The notes: a model not told the origin generated them from the sequence alone. A stretch of 64,000 nt of DNA from Pseudomonas sp. MWU16-30317 (GCF_020515695.1 NZ_JAIWJA010000005.1:471316-535315), one strand, 5' to 3'; positions 53,126-62,880 are shown, numbered from the stretch's first letter. Numbers and translations are program-made.

Positions 53126-55440
53126 AGGGCGAGACTGTGTTAATCAAGTCTTCTGTGCTGGCCGAACGTAGAGCAAACGGCCCTTGGAGCGATCTAGCGC
53201 TTCACACCATCGGTTGGCGCGCATTTCAGGATCTATGCTCCCAGGTATGCGAGGTCGTGCTTGGCCGGCCCGTGGAAATCTTTCGCGAAGCTCAAGACGG
53301 CGGTCAGGATGCGGTCTTCCTCATTTCTGCAGAAAACGACGCCCTGCTGATCGGAACCGTGCAATGCAAGCATACGTCCGATGCCGCAAAGGCGTTGAAG
53401 CTCAGTGATCTCACCGCCGAGATTGCTCATGTCGAGGAACTGGTCAAAGCCGGTCAAGCAGAGACCTACGCCTTCATGACGAACATGAGCGTAGATGCGC
53501 CCGTCGCATCCGCAATGCGTGCCAAACTCCGCGCGCTTGGCGTGCGTAAGCCGCACATTCTCGGTCGTCAGTATATCGTCCGTGTTATCAGGAGCAGCGC
53601 GCGCCTCCGGGCCCTCGTTCCGCAGGTCTACGGCCTAGGCGACCTCACATCGATCGTAGATGAGCGGCTCAGCGAGCAGAGCCGGGCGTTGCTTGACAGC
53701 TGGATTCCAAAGCTTCGCACCTATGTACCTACACAGGCTCATCGCGATGCAGTCAACGCGATCGCTGAGCACGGCGTAGTGTTGCTACTCGGTAATCCCT
53801 CTAGCGGTAAATCGGCGATTGGCGCCATCGTGTCGACCATAGCGTCGGAGAATCCAGACAACACGGTACTTGCTTTGACCAGCCCGCGCGACTTTGAGGC
53901 GGGTTGGAATCCTAATGATCCGGGACGCTTCTTCTGGATCGACGATGCCTTCGGCTCCAATGTGCTACGCGACGACTATGTGCAGGATTGGACGTCTGCC
54001 TTCTCCAAGCTGCGGGCCGCGATCAAACATGGCAATCGATTTCTTCTAACTTCCCGAAAACATATCTATGAAGCGGCGCGGCGCCGGCTCGGGCAGCGCA
54101 ACCTTGCCCAATTCGCAGACGGTAGCGCGGTGGTGGATGTCGGCGAGTTGACGTTCGAAGAGAAGACGCAGATTCTCTATAATCATGTGAATTTCGGTGA
54201 GCAGAGCCAGAGCTGGCGATCGAGCATCAAACCGCATCTAACCGCTGTCGCTGCGGTTCGCGATTTTCTCCCAGGGATCGCCGAACGTCTCGGGGACCCA
54301 AACTTCACCAAGGGCCTAGCGCCCCGCGAAAGCTCACTCGTACGCTTTATGGAGGAGCCGACAGAGCATCTGATTGATACCGTCAACGCCTTAGATGATC
54401 AACTGCAGGCCGCGCTCATCCTTGTGTATGTCCATCAGGCCGGATTCGATCCTAACGATCATGACGCTTCGGCCGCACAGGCGGTCGCCGAGCTGACTGG
54501 GTACACTCTCAGTAAGATTCAGGATTGTTTCGCTGAGCTGAAGGGCTCGTTCCTGAAGCTTTCCGGATCAAAATGGACCTTCGCCCATCCGACGATCTCC
54601 GACGCCCTAACGGAGATTCTGCGCCAGAAGCCCCATATGATGGCGGCGCTCATACGAGGCGCGACTATCGACACCATTCTCAGCAGTTTCACGTGCGAGG
54701 GCTCGCCGCTCATTCGAGATGCGCTTGTCATCCAGACAGCCCTCGACGACGCTCTGGTCGCACGACTTGGCCGCACGCCCGACGAATTGCACCGCAATTG
54801 GATGCTGTTCCACTTCCTCTCCTATCGTTCGAGCGAGGCCGTGTTCGTCAAAGCCGTCGAGCAATTTCCCAATCTACTTCGACGGTCCTGCTGGCAATCT
54901 GATCTAACTAGCAACGATCCCCGGATCGCCACCTATGCACGTGCTCATCACCTCAGCGTCTTGCCTAACGATCTGCGCTCTGAGGTAGCCGACAGGCTGG
55001 AATCTGCCGTGCTCAACGGTCTCGACGTCTCCTTCTTCGACGAGCCACAGATGTTAGCGATCATACCGCCGCTAAGGCTTATCGGTGTGGGCTTGGCGCT
55101 GCGGACAACTGTGCTGCCGTCGCTCGAAGAGAGGATCGATGAGATCGCCGCCGACGCTGACTTGGACGAAGAGCCTGACAGCCATTTTAAAAAGCTTCTC
55201 GGCGTGCTTGATCGCATTGAGACGATTGGTGTCGACGCGGACGCCACGGCTTTGATCGACGACGCGCGAGATCACGTGAAACGCTCAGTCGAGGCGCTTG
55301 AAGAGCGCAAGCGCCAGCATGATGAAAGCTCTGAAGACGAAGCGGATTGGACGCACATCGTGACGCAAAAGAAGGAGGAAGCTCCGCCTTCCACCCCCGT
55401 AGTGACAAAGCGCTCGGTGTTCGACGATGTCGATAAATAA
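53122..55440 (+). CDS. PD-(D/E)xK-like nuclease with nSTAND3 NTPase (protein A)
   Basis: 772 residues from the ATG at 53122, which overlaps the upstream stop; a GTG at 53137 with AAGGGCGAG before it is an alternative. Residues about 30-160 are an Mrr-like restriction-endonuclease fold: FQDLCSQVCEVVLGRPVEIF, then DGGQD (Asp 63) and TVQCKHTS (Gln 81, Lys 83). The NTPase follows: P-loop GNPSSGKS (224-231), nSTAND3-type Walker B RFFWIDDAFG (274-275), FLLTSRKHIY sensor (Arg 312). The C-terminal 400 residues are helical without named repeats, ending in a charged tail. The last 14 bases overlap protein B. I infer a STAND-type immune sensor that releases a nuclease; the trigger is unknown. Confidence 0.85.
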   Translation: MKGETVLIKSSVLAERRANGPWSDLALHTIGWRAFQDLCSQVCEVVLGRPVEIFREAQDGGQDAVFLISAENDALLIGTVQCKHTSDAAKALKLSDLTAEIAHVEELVKAGQAETYAFMTNMSVDAPVASAMRAKLRALGVRKPHILGRQYIVRVIRSSARLRALVPQVYGLGDLTSIVDERLSEQSRALLDSWIPKLRTYVPTQAHRDAVNAIAEHGVVLLLGNPSSGKSAIGAIVSTIASENPDNTVLALTSPRDFEAGWNPNDPGRFFWIDDAFGSNVLRDDYVQDWTSAFSKLRAAIKHGNRFLLTSRKHIYEAARRRLGQRNLAQFADGSAVVDVGELTFEEKTQILYNHVNFGEQSQSWRSSIKPHLTAVAAVRDFLPGIAERLGDPNFTKGLAPRESSLVRFMEEPTEHLIDTVNALDDQLQAALILVYVHQAGFDPNDHDASAAQAVAELTGYTLSKIQDCFAELKGSFLKLSGSKWTFAHPTISDALTEILRQKPHMMAALIRGATIDTILSSFTCEGSPLIRDALVIQTALDDALVARLGRTPDELHRNWMLFHFLSYRSSEAVFVKAVEQFPNLLRRSCWQSDLTSNDPRIATYARAHHLSVLPNDLRSEVADRLESAVLNGLDVSFFDEPQMLAIIPPLRLIGVGLALRTTVLPSLEERIDEIAADADLDEEPDSHFKKLLGVLDRIETIGVDADATALIDDARDHVKRSVEALEERKRQHDESSEDEADWTHIVTQKKEEAPPSTPVVTKRSVFDDVDK

Positions 55441-58400
55441 TAGTCGAGACATCAAGCAATCGCAGTCCGACGCGTCGGACACATCCTTCTCCTATAGCGC
55501 GGATGCAAGGCGTCCCCTGCGGGGCGCGGCCGCCGCTCAAGCCGGCTTCGACTATCAGCTAGACGTCTCGATCCTCGCAGCCCTGCAACTCCTCCTCATT
55601 TCCAAAGCGGCTACGCGCCTGGTGCTGGAACCGGCAAACGAGGAAGATCTGGAGGCGGATCTGGAGCCCAACGTGCCAGGACGCGTACAACCCAGTGCGG
55701 CTGTCTCTGGCGGATATAAGCTTGTTATCCAAGTCAAAATGGACAACGGCGAGCCCTGGTCGGTCGAAGATTTCGAGGATCTGCTCAAGCACGGTTCCGA
55801 CAAAAAAGGTGGACGCCGAAAAGCACTGCATCATCTCGACGATCCGAACACCCGCTATCTGCTCGTGACCAATGCCGACACCAAGGGTGTCGCGCGTAAC
55901 CTGCTGGTCGAAGGCTTCGAAGAGGTATCCGACAAGGTAAGCTTCCCTCCGAGCCTTCATGCCACACTGAAAGCTTCGCCCGAAGGTCGCGTCGCGATCT
56001 GGGGCAAGCTCACCGAAAAGCAGCTGGCATCCGATATCCGGGAACTGATGTCGGACCTGCTGCATGTCCCGAAGGTCGAGCAGCCAAATCTGATTGCAAA
56101 GCTGCGTCTCGAAGCCAAGCGGAGGACCCGAGGCAGCACGCCTGGTCTATGGACGAGCGACGATCTTCTCGCGACGGTAAGGACGCACGGCGGGTTCCTG
56201 GCCAGCTCTGCCAGCCTCGAGCATTTCGTGGCGCCTGCGAACTTCGATGAGATGCTCAGAATCCTAAACGACAAGAGTGCAGTCGTGATTATGGGCCCTT
56301 CAGGTACGGGCAAGACGCAAGCGGCGCTCAAGCTATGCGATATCGCGCGACGGCGCGATGGTGCGTTGGAAGTCGTTACGATCGGCGCGGACGATTCGCC
56401 GACCAGCGCGCGTAAGGTCGTTAACAACGGATCGACACTCTTCTATGTCGATGACCCGTGGGGCCAATTTAGCCTTCGCGGGGGCAGCGAAGCATGGACC
56501 GAGCAGCTACCGCGCCTACTCGCCAAGGCCACGCCGGATCACCAGTTCGTTATCACGTCCCGCAGCGACATGATGCAGAGCGCCAAGGTCGGGGTGAGTC
56601 TCAACACCTGGTCAGTCGAGTTGGATGCCGGCCAGTATCGGGATGGTCAACTCCGCGACATTCATGACAATCGCATGGATCAGCTACCGGCCGCTCTGCA
56701 AACCACGGCGTACGCGTTTCGCAATCAAGTGCTAGACAAACTTGGTACGCCGCTCGAGATAGAGCTGTATTTCGCCCACATGCAAACCGGCCCCGATGCC
56801 GGGGAAGAAGACCATATCTTCTTTCGCCGGTTGCTCGAGTTGGCGCAGCGCGATGCGGTGGAAGGTGTCGTCGTCAGAGCTCTATCATCCATCGACACTT
56901 GCGGAACCTCAGCCATCGTTTGGGCGCTGCTGGCGGCGCGTGGCCAGTTCGACCGTGGCCAACTTCACGCTCTTCAACGCGCCCTACGTGGACTTGATCG
57001 AGCACTAGGCGATGGCCTGGATCGCCTCGTAGACCGTATGGTCGCCGCCCGCCATCTGCGGCAGCCCGCCCGCACGATCGCCTTCGCTCACCCGAGCGTC
57101 CGCCAAGGCTTTGAGGCCTTCGCAAGCAGCAACTGGGGGCAGAGCGAGTTTGCGATCGAGACCCTGATCGCCGCGCTCGTTCAGCTGCCGTCAACGCATC
57201 GCAACTGGGGCATGGAAACGGCAGCACGAGTTTATGAAGTTGCTCGCACGTTCGCTTGCCGACAGGACGTTGACCAAACCTTCGCAATTGACTCCGACAG
57301 CCAGGAAGCGATCGATGCCTGGCTGGACGAAAGCCTCATGGACCCCGGCTCCAAGTTTGCGCCATTGCTGGAGCTAGCGTCCGAGGTGGGTAGCGATGCC
57401 TCGATACCAAGTCGCGTGGCGCGATGGCTGTTGAAAGGTACACAGCGGGGGGCTTCCTTCTTCACCCGTAACTGGCAGCCGCCGATCTTTGACGATGCCT
57501 GGTACGACACTGTGTCCGCGAGCCCCATCGGGTCCAAAGTCGCCGCGCGATTTATTCGTGAGGAGCTTGGCTTCGACCGAGGGGACTACGGAGCGGACTT
57601 CGCTAAGCGGCTCGATCGCTTCGCCCACAACCTGACCACCGCCTATCTTGACGCCGCGCACGAGATGGTCGGCCACGGCTTCGAGCTTAACGCTAACGCT
57701 GTCGCGGCCGGCGCCGTGCGTGATCTAGCGGGATTCGAGAGGATAGTGCAGGCTGCGTTGGATGACTGTGCGAGCATCCACCGTCAATACGCTAAGAGTG
57801 GCCGAGAGGAATGGCGTGCAATTGAGGATGGCGAACGTGACCATGCCGCTGAAGAGGCCGCGCAGTCGAGCCATGAAGGCGACGGTTACACATCCGGTGT
57901 CTTCATCGATGCCTACATCCGCCAACTTCGCGTAGAGGGTCGCTGGCTGGTTCTTGCCAACCATCCGCGCGTAGCGGAATTGGTCCGTGCCTGGGCGCAG
58001 GCGCTCTCAGCCTCCCCCGGACCGGTGGGTGAAGGCGAGCTTCGAGCCATTCTTGTAGCGGGCAATGGTATGGATGAGGAGTCAAATGTTTGGACGGCAG
58101 CGCGAGAGCACTGGCGCGAAGCGCTGGAACCTACGCTTACGGCGCGGATTAGCTCAGTCCCCTCCGAGGTGGATCTGCTTGACGAGCTTGCGTCCACAGC
58201 TTTGAAAGTCGCACCAAATTCCTTGGTCGCCGCATTCCAGGTGAATAGTGGACAGCCTGATCGACAAGTCACCCTGCTAACTGCCATGCAGCGCGCCTGC
58301 CGACAACTCGGAAAAGACAGCCCCGCGGCCACACTAAGTCTGATTACGGACGCGCTTCCAAGGGAACTAAAGGAAATCTACAAAGCGCTCCCGACTAGGA

Positions 58401-59479
58401 AGCGGAAAGCTCGTAAGGTTCAAGGTCAGACGCTCTTATTCCTGACGGCTTGTGCCTCGCAACTCGATGCGGATGCGCTCGACCTTGTCGTGCCGGTCAT
58501 CATCGCAAGCGGTGGCGACGCCTCGCCAGCGATCATCCAGTGGCTGACCGTTGCCAGCCGTACAGAGCATGCCGTCAGTGCGACCGAGGCGGCGATTGCG
58601 ATTGGCGATACCGTCCTTGTTGAGGCTGCGCTTCGCCACCAGCGCGCCGATGCGCGCCGTACGGCGCTGTTACATCTGGCGCCGACATTCCCGGACCCCT
58701 TGCCGCCTGCAATCCTCGCAATGGCATCCGATCCTGGAAGCCGCGTTCGCCGCGCCTTAGTCGCCCTGCTTGCCGAACGGCCGCACCCGGATCACCTCAA
58801 AACGCTGTTGTTTCTGATACATGACACTTGGTCGAGCGCCGAACCGCACTACGACGAGCCCGAGAGCTTTGATATTGCGCAAGAGGCGGTCGTTGCCCTT
58901 GCAGTGAACGGTCCCTTATCCGATGCAATCGGCAATACTCTTCTCGATCTTGCCACCACAACGCTCGACCGCGCGCTTAGCCGAAATGCCCTGATCGTCG
59001 CAGCGAATTGCTGCAGTGCGAGAATCCAGCAGAAAATATTGAACCTCGTCAATATTCCGGAAGCCCGTTGGATACGTCTCGACGCCATCGAAGCCCTGGC
59101 CGACGCCGATTTCGTAGACCCTAGCATTGTCGCGCATCTGACATCCGCGTTTCTGCTGAGTACGCCGCCAATCCTTGCCGCGTCAGCGGCTCATCTCGTC
59201 GGGGCCCATGCTTCCGCGGAAAATGCCCTTAAACTCTTTGAGCGGGTCGCCAACTCGAACAAGCGACGCGCTCTGCTGCTGGTTGGCGCCAACGCTATGG
59301 CCAGGGGTGATCGTACGACTGCCGATCGAATCCTCGATCTGCTTGAACCGGATCATCCTGGACGTCAATTGTTGATGGCTTCCGAACCTCTTTCAGCCTC
59401 AATTCTCGACGATCTCGGCAAAGTCCAGTTGAGAGAAGCCGTACGAAAGCGGCTTGGAGATCGCATTGTCGTTCCTTGA
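55427..59479 (+). CDS. Large nuclease-nSTAND3-helical repeat protein (protein B)
   Basis: 1350 residues from an ATG inside the end of protein A. Residues about 30-130 look like a Cap4/DUF4297-type nuclease: RGAAAAQAGFDYQLDVSILA, then LVLEPANEEDLEAD (Glu 68, Asp 74) and LVIQVKMD (Gln 102, Lys 104). The NTPase has P-loop MGPSGTGKTQ (290-297), nSTAND3-type Walker B LFYVDDPWGQ (342-343) and FVITSRSDMM (Arg 379). About 900 residues of helical sequence follow. The end (about 1120-1340) has HEAT-like repeats such as RRTALLHLAPTFPDPLPPAI and RVRRALVALLAERPHP. I infer a sensor partner of protein A. No catalytic motif for SIR2, TIR or protease is seen. Confidence 0.85.
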   Translation: MSINNSRDIKQSQSDASDTSFSYSADARRPLRGAAAAQAGFDYQLDVSILAALQLLLISKAATRLVLEPANEEDLEADLEPNVPGRVQPSAAVSGGYKLVIQVKMDNGEPWSVEDFEDLLKHGSDKKGGRRKALHHLDDPNTRYLLVTNADTKGVARNLLVEGFEEVSDKVSFPPSLHATLKASPEGRVAIWGKLTEKQLASDIRELMSDLLHVPKVEQPNLIAKLRLEAKRRTRGSTPGLWTSDDLLATVRTHGGFLASSASLEHFVAPANFDEMLRILNDKSAVVIMGPSGTGKTQAALKLCDIARRRDGALEVVTIGADDSPTSARKVVNNGSTLFYVDDPWGQFSLRGGSEAWTEQLPRLLAKATPDHQFVITSRSDMMQSAKVGVSLNTWSVELDAGQYRDGQLRDIHDNRMDQLPAALQTTAYAFRNQVLDKLGTPLEIELYFAHMQTGPDAGEEDHIFFRRLLELAQRDAVEGVVVRALSSIDTCGTSAIVWALLAARGQFDRGQLHALQRALRGLDRALGDGLDRLVDRMVAARHLRQPARTIAFAHPSVRQGFEAFASSNWGQSEFAIETLIAALVQLPSTHRNWGMETAARVYEVARTFACRQDVDQTFAIDSDSQEAIDAWLDESLMDPGSKFAPLLELASEVGSDASIPSRVARWLLKGTQRGASFFTRNWQPPIFDDAWYDTVSASPIGSKVAARFIREELGFDRGDYGADFAKRLDRFAHNLTTAYLDAAHEMVGHGFELNANAVAAGAVRDLAGFERIVQAALDDCASIHRQYAKSGREEWRAIEDGERDHAAEEAAQSSHEGDGYTSGVFIDAYIRQLRVEGRWLVLANHPRVAELVRAWAQALSASPGPVGEGELRAILVAGNGMDEESNVWTAAREHWREALEPTLTARISSVPSEVDLLDELASTALKVAPNSLVAAFQVNSGQPDRQVTLLTAMQRACRQLGKDSPAATLSLITDALPRELKEIYKALPTRKRKARKVQGQTLLFLTACASQLDADALDLVVPVIIASGGDASPAIIQWLTVASRTEHAVSATEAAIAIGDTVLVEAALRHQRADARRTALLHLAPTFPDPLPPAILAMASDPGSRVRRALVALLAERPHPDHLKTLLFLIHDTWSSAEPHYDEPESFDIAQEAVVALAVNGPLSDAIGNTLLDLATTTLDRALSRNALIVAANCCSARIQQKILNLVNIPEARWIRLDAIEALADADFVDPSIVAHLTSAFLLSTPPILAASAAHLVGAHASAENALKLFERVANSNKRRALLLVGANAMARGDRTTADRILDLLEPDHPGRQLLMASEPLSASILDDLGKVQLREAVRKRLGDRIVVP

Positions 59480-59552
59480 CCAGCGCAGTGAATCGGCAAG
59501 CACAAGCTTGCTAGCTGATCACCCACCTGAAGTCTGAATCGCCCCGGATTCT

Positions 59553-60434
59553 CTAGACACCTTGCAAGCTCATTGCGTAACGTTTTTCAAACTCTACCGG
59601 TGACAGCTGATTGTTGAAACCATGGCGGCGTTTTGGGTTGTAGAACATCTCGATGTAATCGAACACATCACTACGAGCATCTTGCCGTGAGGTGTAGATT
59701 TTCCGCTTGATTCGTTCCCGTTTCAGAAGCTGGAAAAAGCTCTCAGCCACGGCGTTGTCATGACAATTGCCTCGGCGGCTCATGCTGGCAACCAAATTGT
59801 TTGCCTTCAAAAAACTGCGCCAATCGGAGCTGCTGTACTGGCTGCCCTGGTCGGAGTGAACCATCACCTCTTGTTTCGGTTTTCGCCTCCAAACCGCCAT
59901 CAATAACGCATCAATGGCCAAATCACTGGTCATCTGCGACTTCATTGACCAGCCAACGACCTGACGAGAAAACAGATCCAGCACCACCGCCAAATACAGC
60001 CAGCCTTCATACGTACGAATGTAGGTGATGTCGGTGACCCAAACCTTGTTGGGTTCCACGACATCGAACTGGCGCTTCAGCAAATTGGGTGAGGCAACCG
60101 CTGGCTTACCGCCGTACTTTCCAGGGCGACGTCGATACCCTGTCTGAGAGCGCAGACCTTCAAGACGCATCAACCTCGCCACACGATGCCGACCACAATC
60201 TTCACCGACCTCGCGCAGGTCGTCATGGATTTTGCGATAGCCATAAACTCCGCCGCTCTCCAGCCACGAGTGCTTGATCAAACCCAGCAATCGCTGGTCG
60301 TCTTTAGCGCGTGCAGATTGCGGCTCAGACAACCAAGCGTAATAACCACTGGGATGGACTTTCAGCGTCAGGCAAAGCCGTCGAATGGAATAGTCGCCCG
60401 CGCGCTGCTTGATAAAGGCGTACTTCAGCCGCAC
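59553..60434 (-). CDS. IS3-family transposase OrfB
   Basis: 293 residues from a GTG at 60434. The integrase-type DDE catalytic domain is intact: VWVTDITYIRTYEGWLYLAV (first Asp), VMVHSDQGSQYSS (second Asp), and NCHDNAVAESFFQLLKRE (Glu). The HTH_21 region GVYGYRKIHDDLRE precedes it. It is normally made as an OrfAB fusion by -1 frameshifting. It overlaps orfA by ten bases. Confidence 0.93.
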   Translation of the reverse strand: MRLKYAFIKQRAGDYSIRRLCLTLKVHPSGYYAWLSEPQSARAKDDQRLLGLIKHSWLESGGVYGYRKIHDDLREVGEDCGRHRVARLMRLEGLRSQTGYRRRPGKYGGKPAVASPNLLKRQFDVVEPNKVWVTDITYIRTYEGWLYLAVVLDLFSRQVVGWSMKSQMTSDLAIDALLMAVWRRKPKQEVMVHSDQGSQYSSSDWRSFLKANNLVASMSRRGNCHDNAVAESFFQLLKRERIKRKIYTSRQDARSDVFDYIEMFYNPKRRHGFNNQLSPVEFEKRYAMSLQGV

Positions 60435-60703
60435 TCCTTGGCAAAGTACGCGGCGGCCTTTTTTAAGATGTCTCGCTCTTCAGTGACCCGCTTGAGTTCC
60501 GCTCGCAGACGACGCAGTTCAGCGTGCTGATCATCGTCTTGCTGCCGTTCTCCCTGAGGTTTGCTGTAGCGCTTTATCCAGGCATAGAGGCTATGCGTCG
60601 ACACGCCAAGACGCGCCGCCACATCAGCGACAGGCAGCTTCTTTTCGGTCACTTGATTGACCGCTTGGATTTTGAATTCTTCGGGATAACGTGGGTTGCT
60701 CAT
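60425..60703 (-). CDS. IS3-family transposase OrfA
   Basis: 92 residues. HTH of the transposase_8 type (YPEEFKIQAVNQVTEKKLPV, RLGVSTHSLYAWIKRY) followed by a leucine-zipper-like helix (ELRRLRAELKRVTEERDILK). The A6G slippery site near the end (LKKAAA) would send some ribosomes into the orfB frame. Confidence 0.93.
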   Translation of the reverse strand: MSNPRYPEEFKIQAVNQVTEKKLPVADVAARLGVSTHSLYAWIKRYSKPQGERQQDDDQHAELRRLRAELKRVTEERDILKKAAAYFAKECG

Positions 60704-60833
60704 GGCACCTCCTGATTGGCCTCAGTTTAAGGCATGGAGGTGTCTACGAAACCCGGGGCGATTCAAACTTGCTGTTTAGCCAGTCTCACAAAAAAGGTAC
60801 GAAAGCTGCATAGAGCGTTCATAAGCCAATTTG

Positions 60834-62423
60834 ATGACGACCTCTATGAAGCATTTTTACTCTACCTCCACCAGGCTCGCGCCTACCATGCTTACCAGAG
60901 CACTGATTGGCTTCATTGCTCTGGTTTGTCTATCGCTGATGTTGGCTACAGCGTGGCAAATGAACCAGTCCAAGCGCGAGCGTGTCGCGACCGCCAAAAT
61001 TTCGGTATCAAACATCGTTCTTGCCGCCGAGCAGCAAGCTCAGGATACGTTACGACAGGCTGATAATACGTTGCGTCATCTCGTGGAGCGCGTGGAGCAC
61101 GATGGTGTAGAGGGGGCTCAGCAAGCTCGACTGGCGAAATTGATGGCCCAGGATGTGGTGAATGTGGACGGTATTCAAGGGCTTTTCATCTACGATGCCC
61201 AAGGCAACTGGGTCGCCAATTCCTTTTCCCAAGGTATACAGGTAAAAAACAACAACGACCGCGCGTACTTCGCGTATCACCGCGATAACGCCGATGAGTC
61301 CATTCACGTCGGTTCCATTGTCGAGAGTCGCAGTACAGGGGAGATGGTTATCCCTATCAGTCGACGCATCAATGCTGCCGACGGTACGTTTGCAGGTGTG
61401 GCGTTAGCGACTGTGCCCGTTGCCTATTTCCAATCATTCTTCAAGCGCATGGATGTGGACGACAAGGGCGTTATTTTCCTTGCGCTGAACAATGGCGACT
61501 TGCTGGCTCGGCGACCGACGTTAACCGCAATCATGACGACCAATGTCGCCAAAGGGGATCTTTTCACCAGTTACCTCCCATACAGCGATAGCGGTACCGC
61601 TGTGATCAAGTCTGTAGTGGATGGCGTGGAAAGGATTTATGCCTATCGGCGGGTTTCTGGGTTGCCCATCGTCGCTGCTGCCGGCGTGTCCTGCCAGCAT
61701 GTATTCGCCCCCTGGTGGGCCTATGCGTATCGATCCATGGCTATGGTGGCTATGATCACTTTATCTTTGGCTTTGCTGGGTCTCTTGTTGTACAGGCAAA
61801 TCCAGCACTTGATCACTGCGGAAAGTGAGCTGAGCATCGCCCGAACCGAACTTGAGATAATCGCTCAGACCGACAGTCTGACGCATCTGGCCAATCGACG
61901 TTGCTTTGACGCTACGTTGCAAAAAGAGTGGGGACGAGCGTCTCGAAATAAATCAGTCATCGCGATAATTTTGTTGGATATCGACTGGTTCAAGCAATAC
62001 AACGACCGCTACGGCCATCTGCGGGGGGACGACTGCCTGCGCCAGGTGGCAGGGATCATCGGTAGCTGCATCAACCGGGCTGGAGATCTAGCGGCACGGT
62101 ATGGCGGTGAAGAGTTCGTGATCCTGCTAGCTGAAACAGATTTAGCGGGTGCTTTGAGCGTTGCAGAAAAAGTCAGGTTACGCATTGAAAACGCACTTAT
62201 AGAGCACTCCGGCAGTCCAGTGGGGAACGTAACAATCAGTTCCGGCGTGGTGGCGATCAATGCAACCGAGAAGGAGGGCTATACAGCTGTGCTGAAGGAA
62301 GCAGATCGACTTCTTTATTGTGCTAAGACCAGAGGTCGCAACTGCGTCGAGAGTCGCTCAATGGCCGATACCACAAGAAAACAGTTCATATCCCAGATCG
62401 TTCAAGATACAGGCTACTGCTGA
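60834..62423 (+). CDS. Membrane diguanylate cyclase
   Basis: About 529 residues; ATGs at 60834, 60846 and 60888 are all possible starts and none has a strong ribosome-binding site. A transmembrane helix (LIGFIALVCLSLMLATAW), a periplasmic double-Cache-like sensor (FIYDAQGNWVANSF, DRAYFAYHRDNADESIHVG, PISRRINAADGTFAGV), a second helix near 300 and a GGDEF domain follow. The active site reads ARYGGEEFVIL and the inhibitory site RAGD is present, so it is a feedback-inhibited c-di-GMP synthase. It lies next to an IS and a chemoreceptor remnant inside the island. Confidence 0.9.
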   Translation: MTTSMKHFYSTSTRLAPTMLTRALIGFIALVCLSLMLATAWQMNQSKRERVATAKISVSNIVLAAEQQAQDTLRQADNTLRHLVERVEHDGVEGAQQARLAKLMAQDVVNVDGIQGLFIYDAQGNWVANSFSQGIQVKNNNDRAYFAYHRDNADESIHVGSIVESRSTGEMVIPISRRINAADGTFAGVALATVPVAYFQSFFKRMDVDDKGVIFLALNNGDLLARRPTLTAIMTTNVAKGDLFTSYLPYSDSGTAVIKSVVDGVERIYAYRRVSGLPIVAAAGVSCQHVFAPWWAYAYRSMAMVAMITLSLALLGLLLYRQIQHLITAESELSIARTELEIIAQTDSLTHLANRRCFDATLQKEWGRASRNKSVIAIILLDIDWFKQYNDRYGHLRGDDCLRQVAGIIGSCINRAGDLAARYGGEEFVILLAETDLAGALSVAEKVRLRIENALIEHSGSPVGNVTISSGVVAINATEKEGYTAVLKEADRLLYCAKTRGRNCVESRSMADTTRKQFISQIVQDTGYC

Positions 62424-62531
62424 TTGAGGCCGATCCGCTGCATCTCTGTGTGCAACCTATTGCCATCCAGGTCAGATGCAGGAGCATCGGCCTTGGCGCT
62501 GCCAACCATGCTTCATGGTGGCGCAGGGTGC

Positions 62532-62825
62532 CTATCGACCCAGGAAATCGAGCAGATGATCGCTGACATTCAGAACGATTCTGATCTGGCCGTGAAGGCG
62601 ATGAATACGAGCAGAGACCTAGCGACCGAATCACTTGGCGTCGCCCAGGAGGCCAGTACCTCGCTGGATCAAATAGCCAGCGCCATTGTTCAGATCAACG
62701 AGCGTAATCTCATGATCGCCACGGCCTCTGAGGAGCAGTCGCATGTTGCGCGCGAGGTTGACCGCAATCTCGTCAGTATTCGCGAGTTGGCAACTCAGAG
62801 CGCCGCGGGTGCCAGCCAGACGTAA
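62532..62825 (+). pseudogene. Methyl-accepting chemotaxis protein fragment
   Basis: STQEIEQMIADIQNDSDLAV, MNTSRDLATESL, then INERNLMIATASEEQSHVAR and EVDRNLVSIRELATQSAAGA are the distal helix of the chemoreceptor signalling domain. Upstream residues (from the ATG-like start at 62424) are unrelated, the conserved tip is absent, and a TAA interrupts QT(stop)ASAEGTLSKLK where intact receptors continue. It is a broken, probably silent fragment. Confidence 0.75.
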
Positions 62826-62880
62826 GCGTCTGCCGAAGGCACCTTGTCCAAGCTGAAGTATCCAGTGCTCTGGAAGGTGG

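Larger units (their letters stand above)
59535..60765. mobile_element. IS3-family insertion sequence, complete
   Basis: 1231 bases bounded by imperfect inverted repeats: the left end reads TGAATCGCCCCGG then TAGACACC, and the right end read in reverse gives TGAATCGCCCCGG then TAGACACC, with five mismatches in between. It holds orfA and orfB on the minus strand with a slippery A6 at 60459-60464. I see no matching target duplication next to the ends. Confidence 0.9.
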
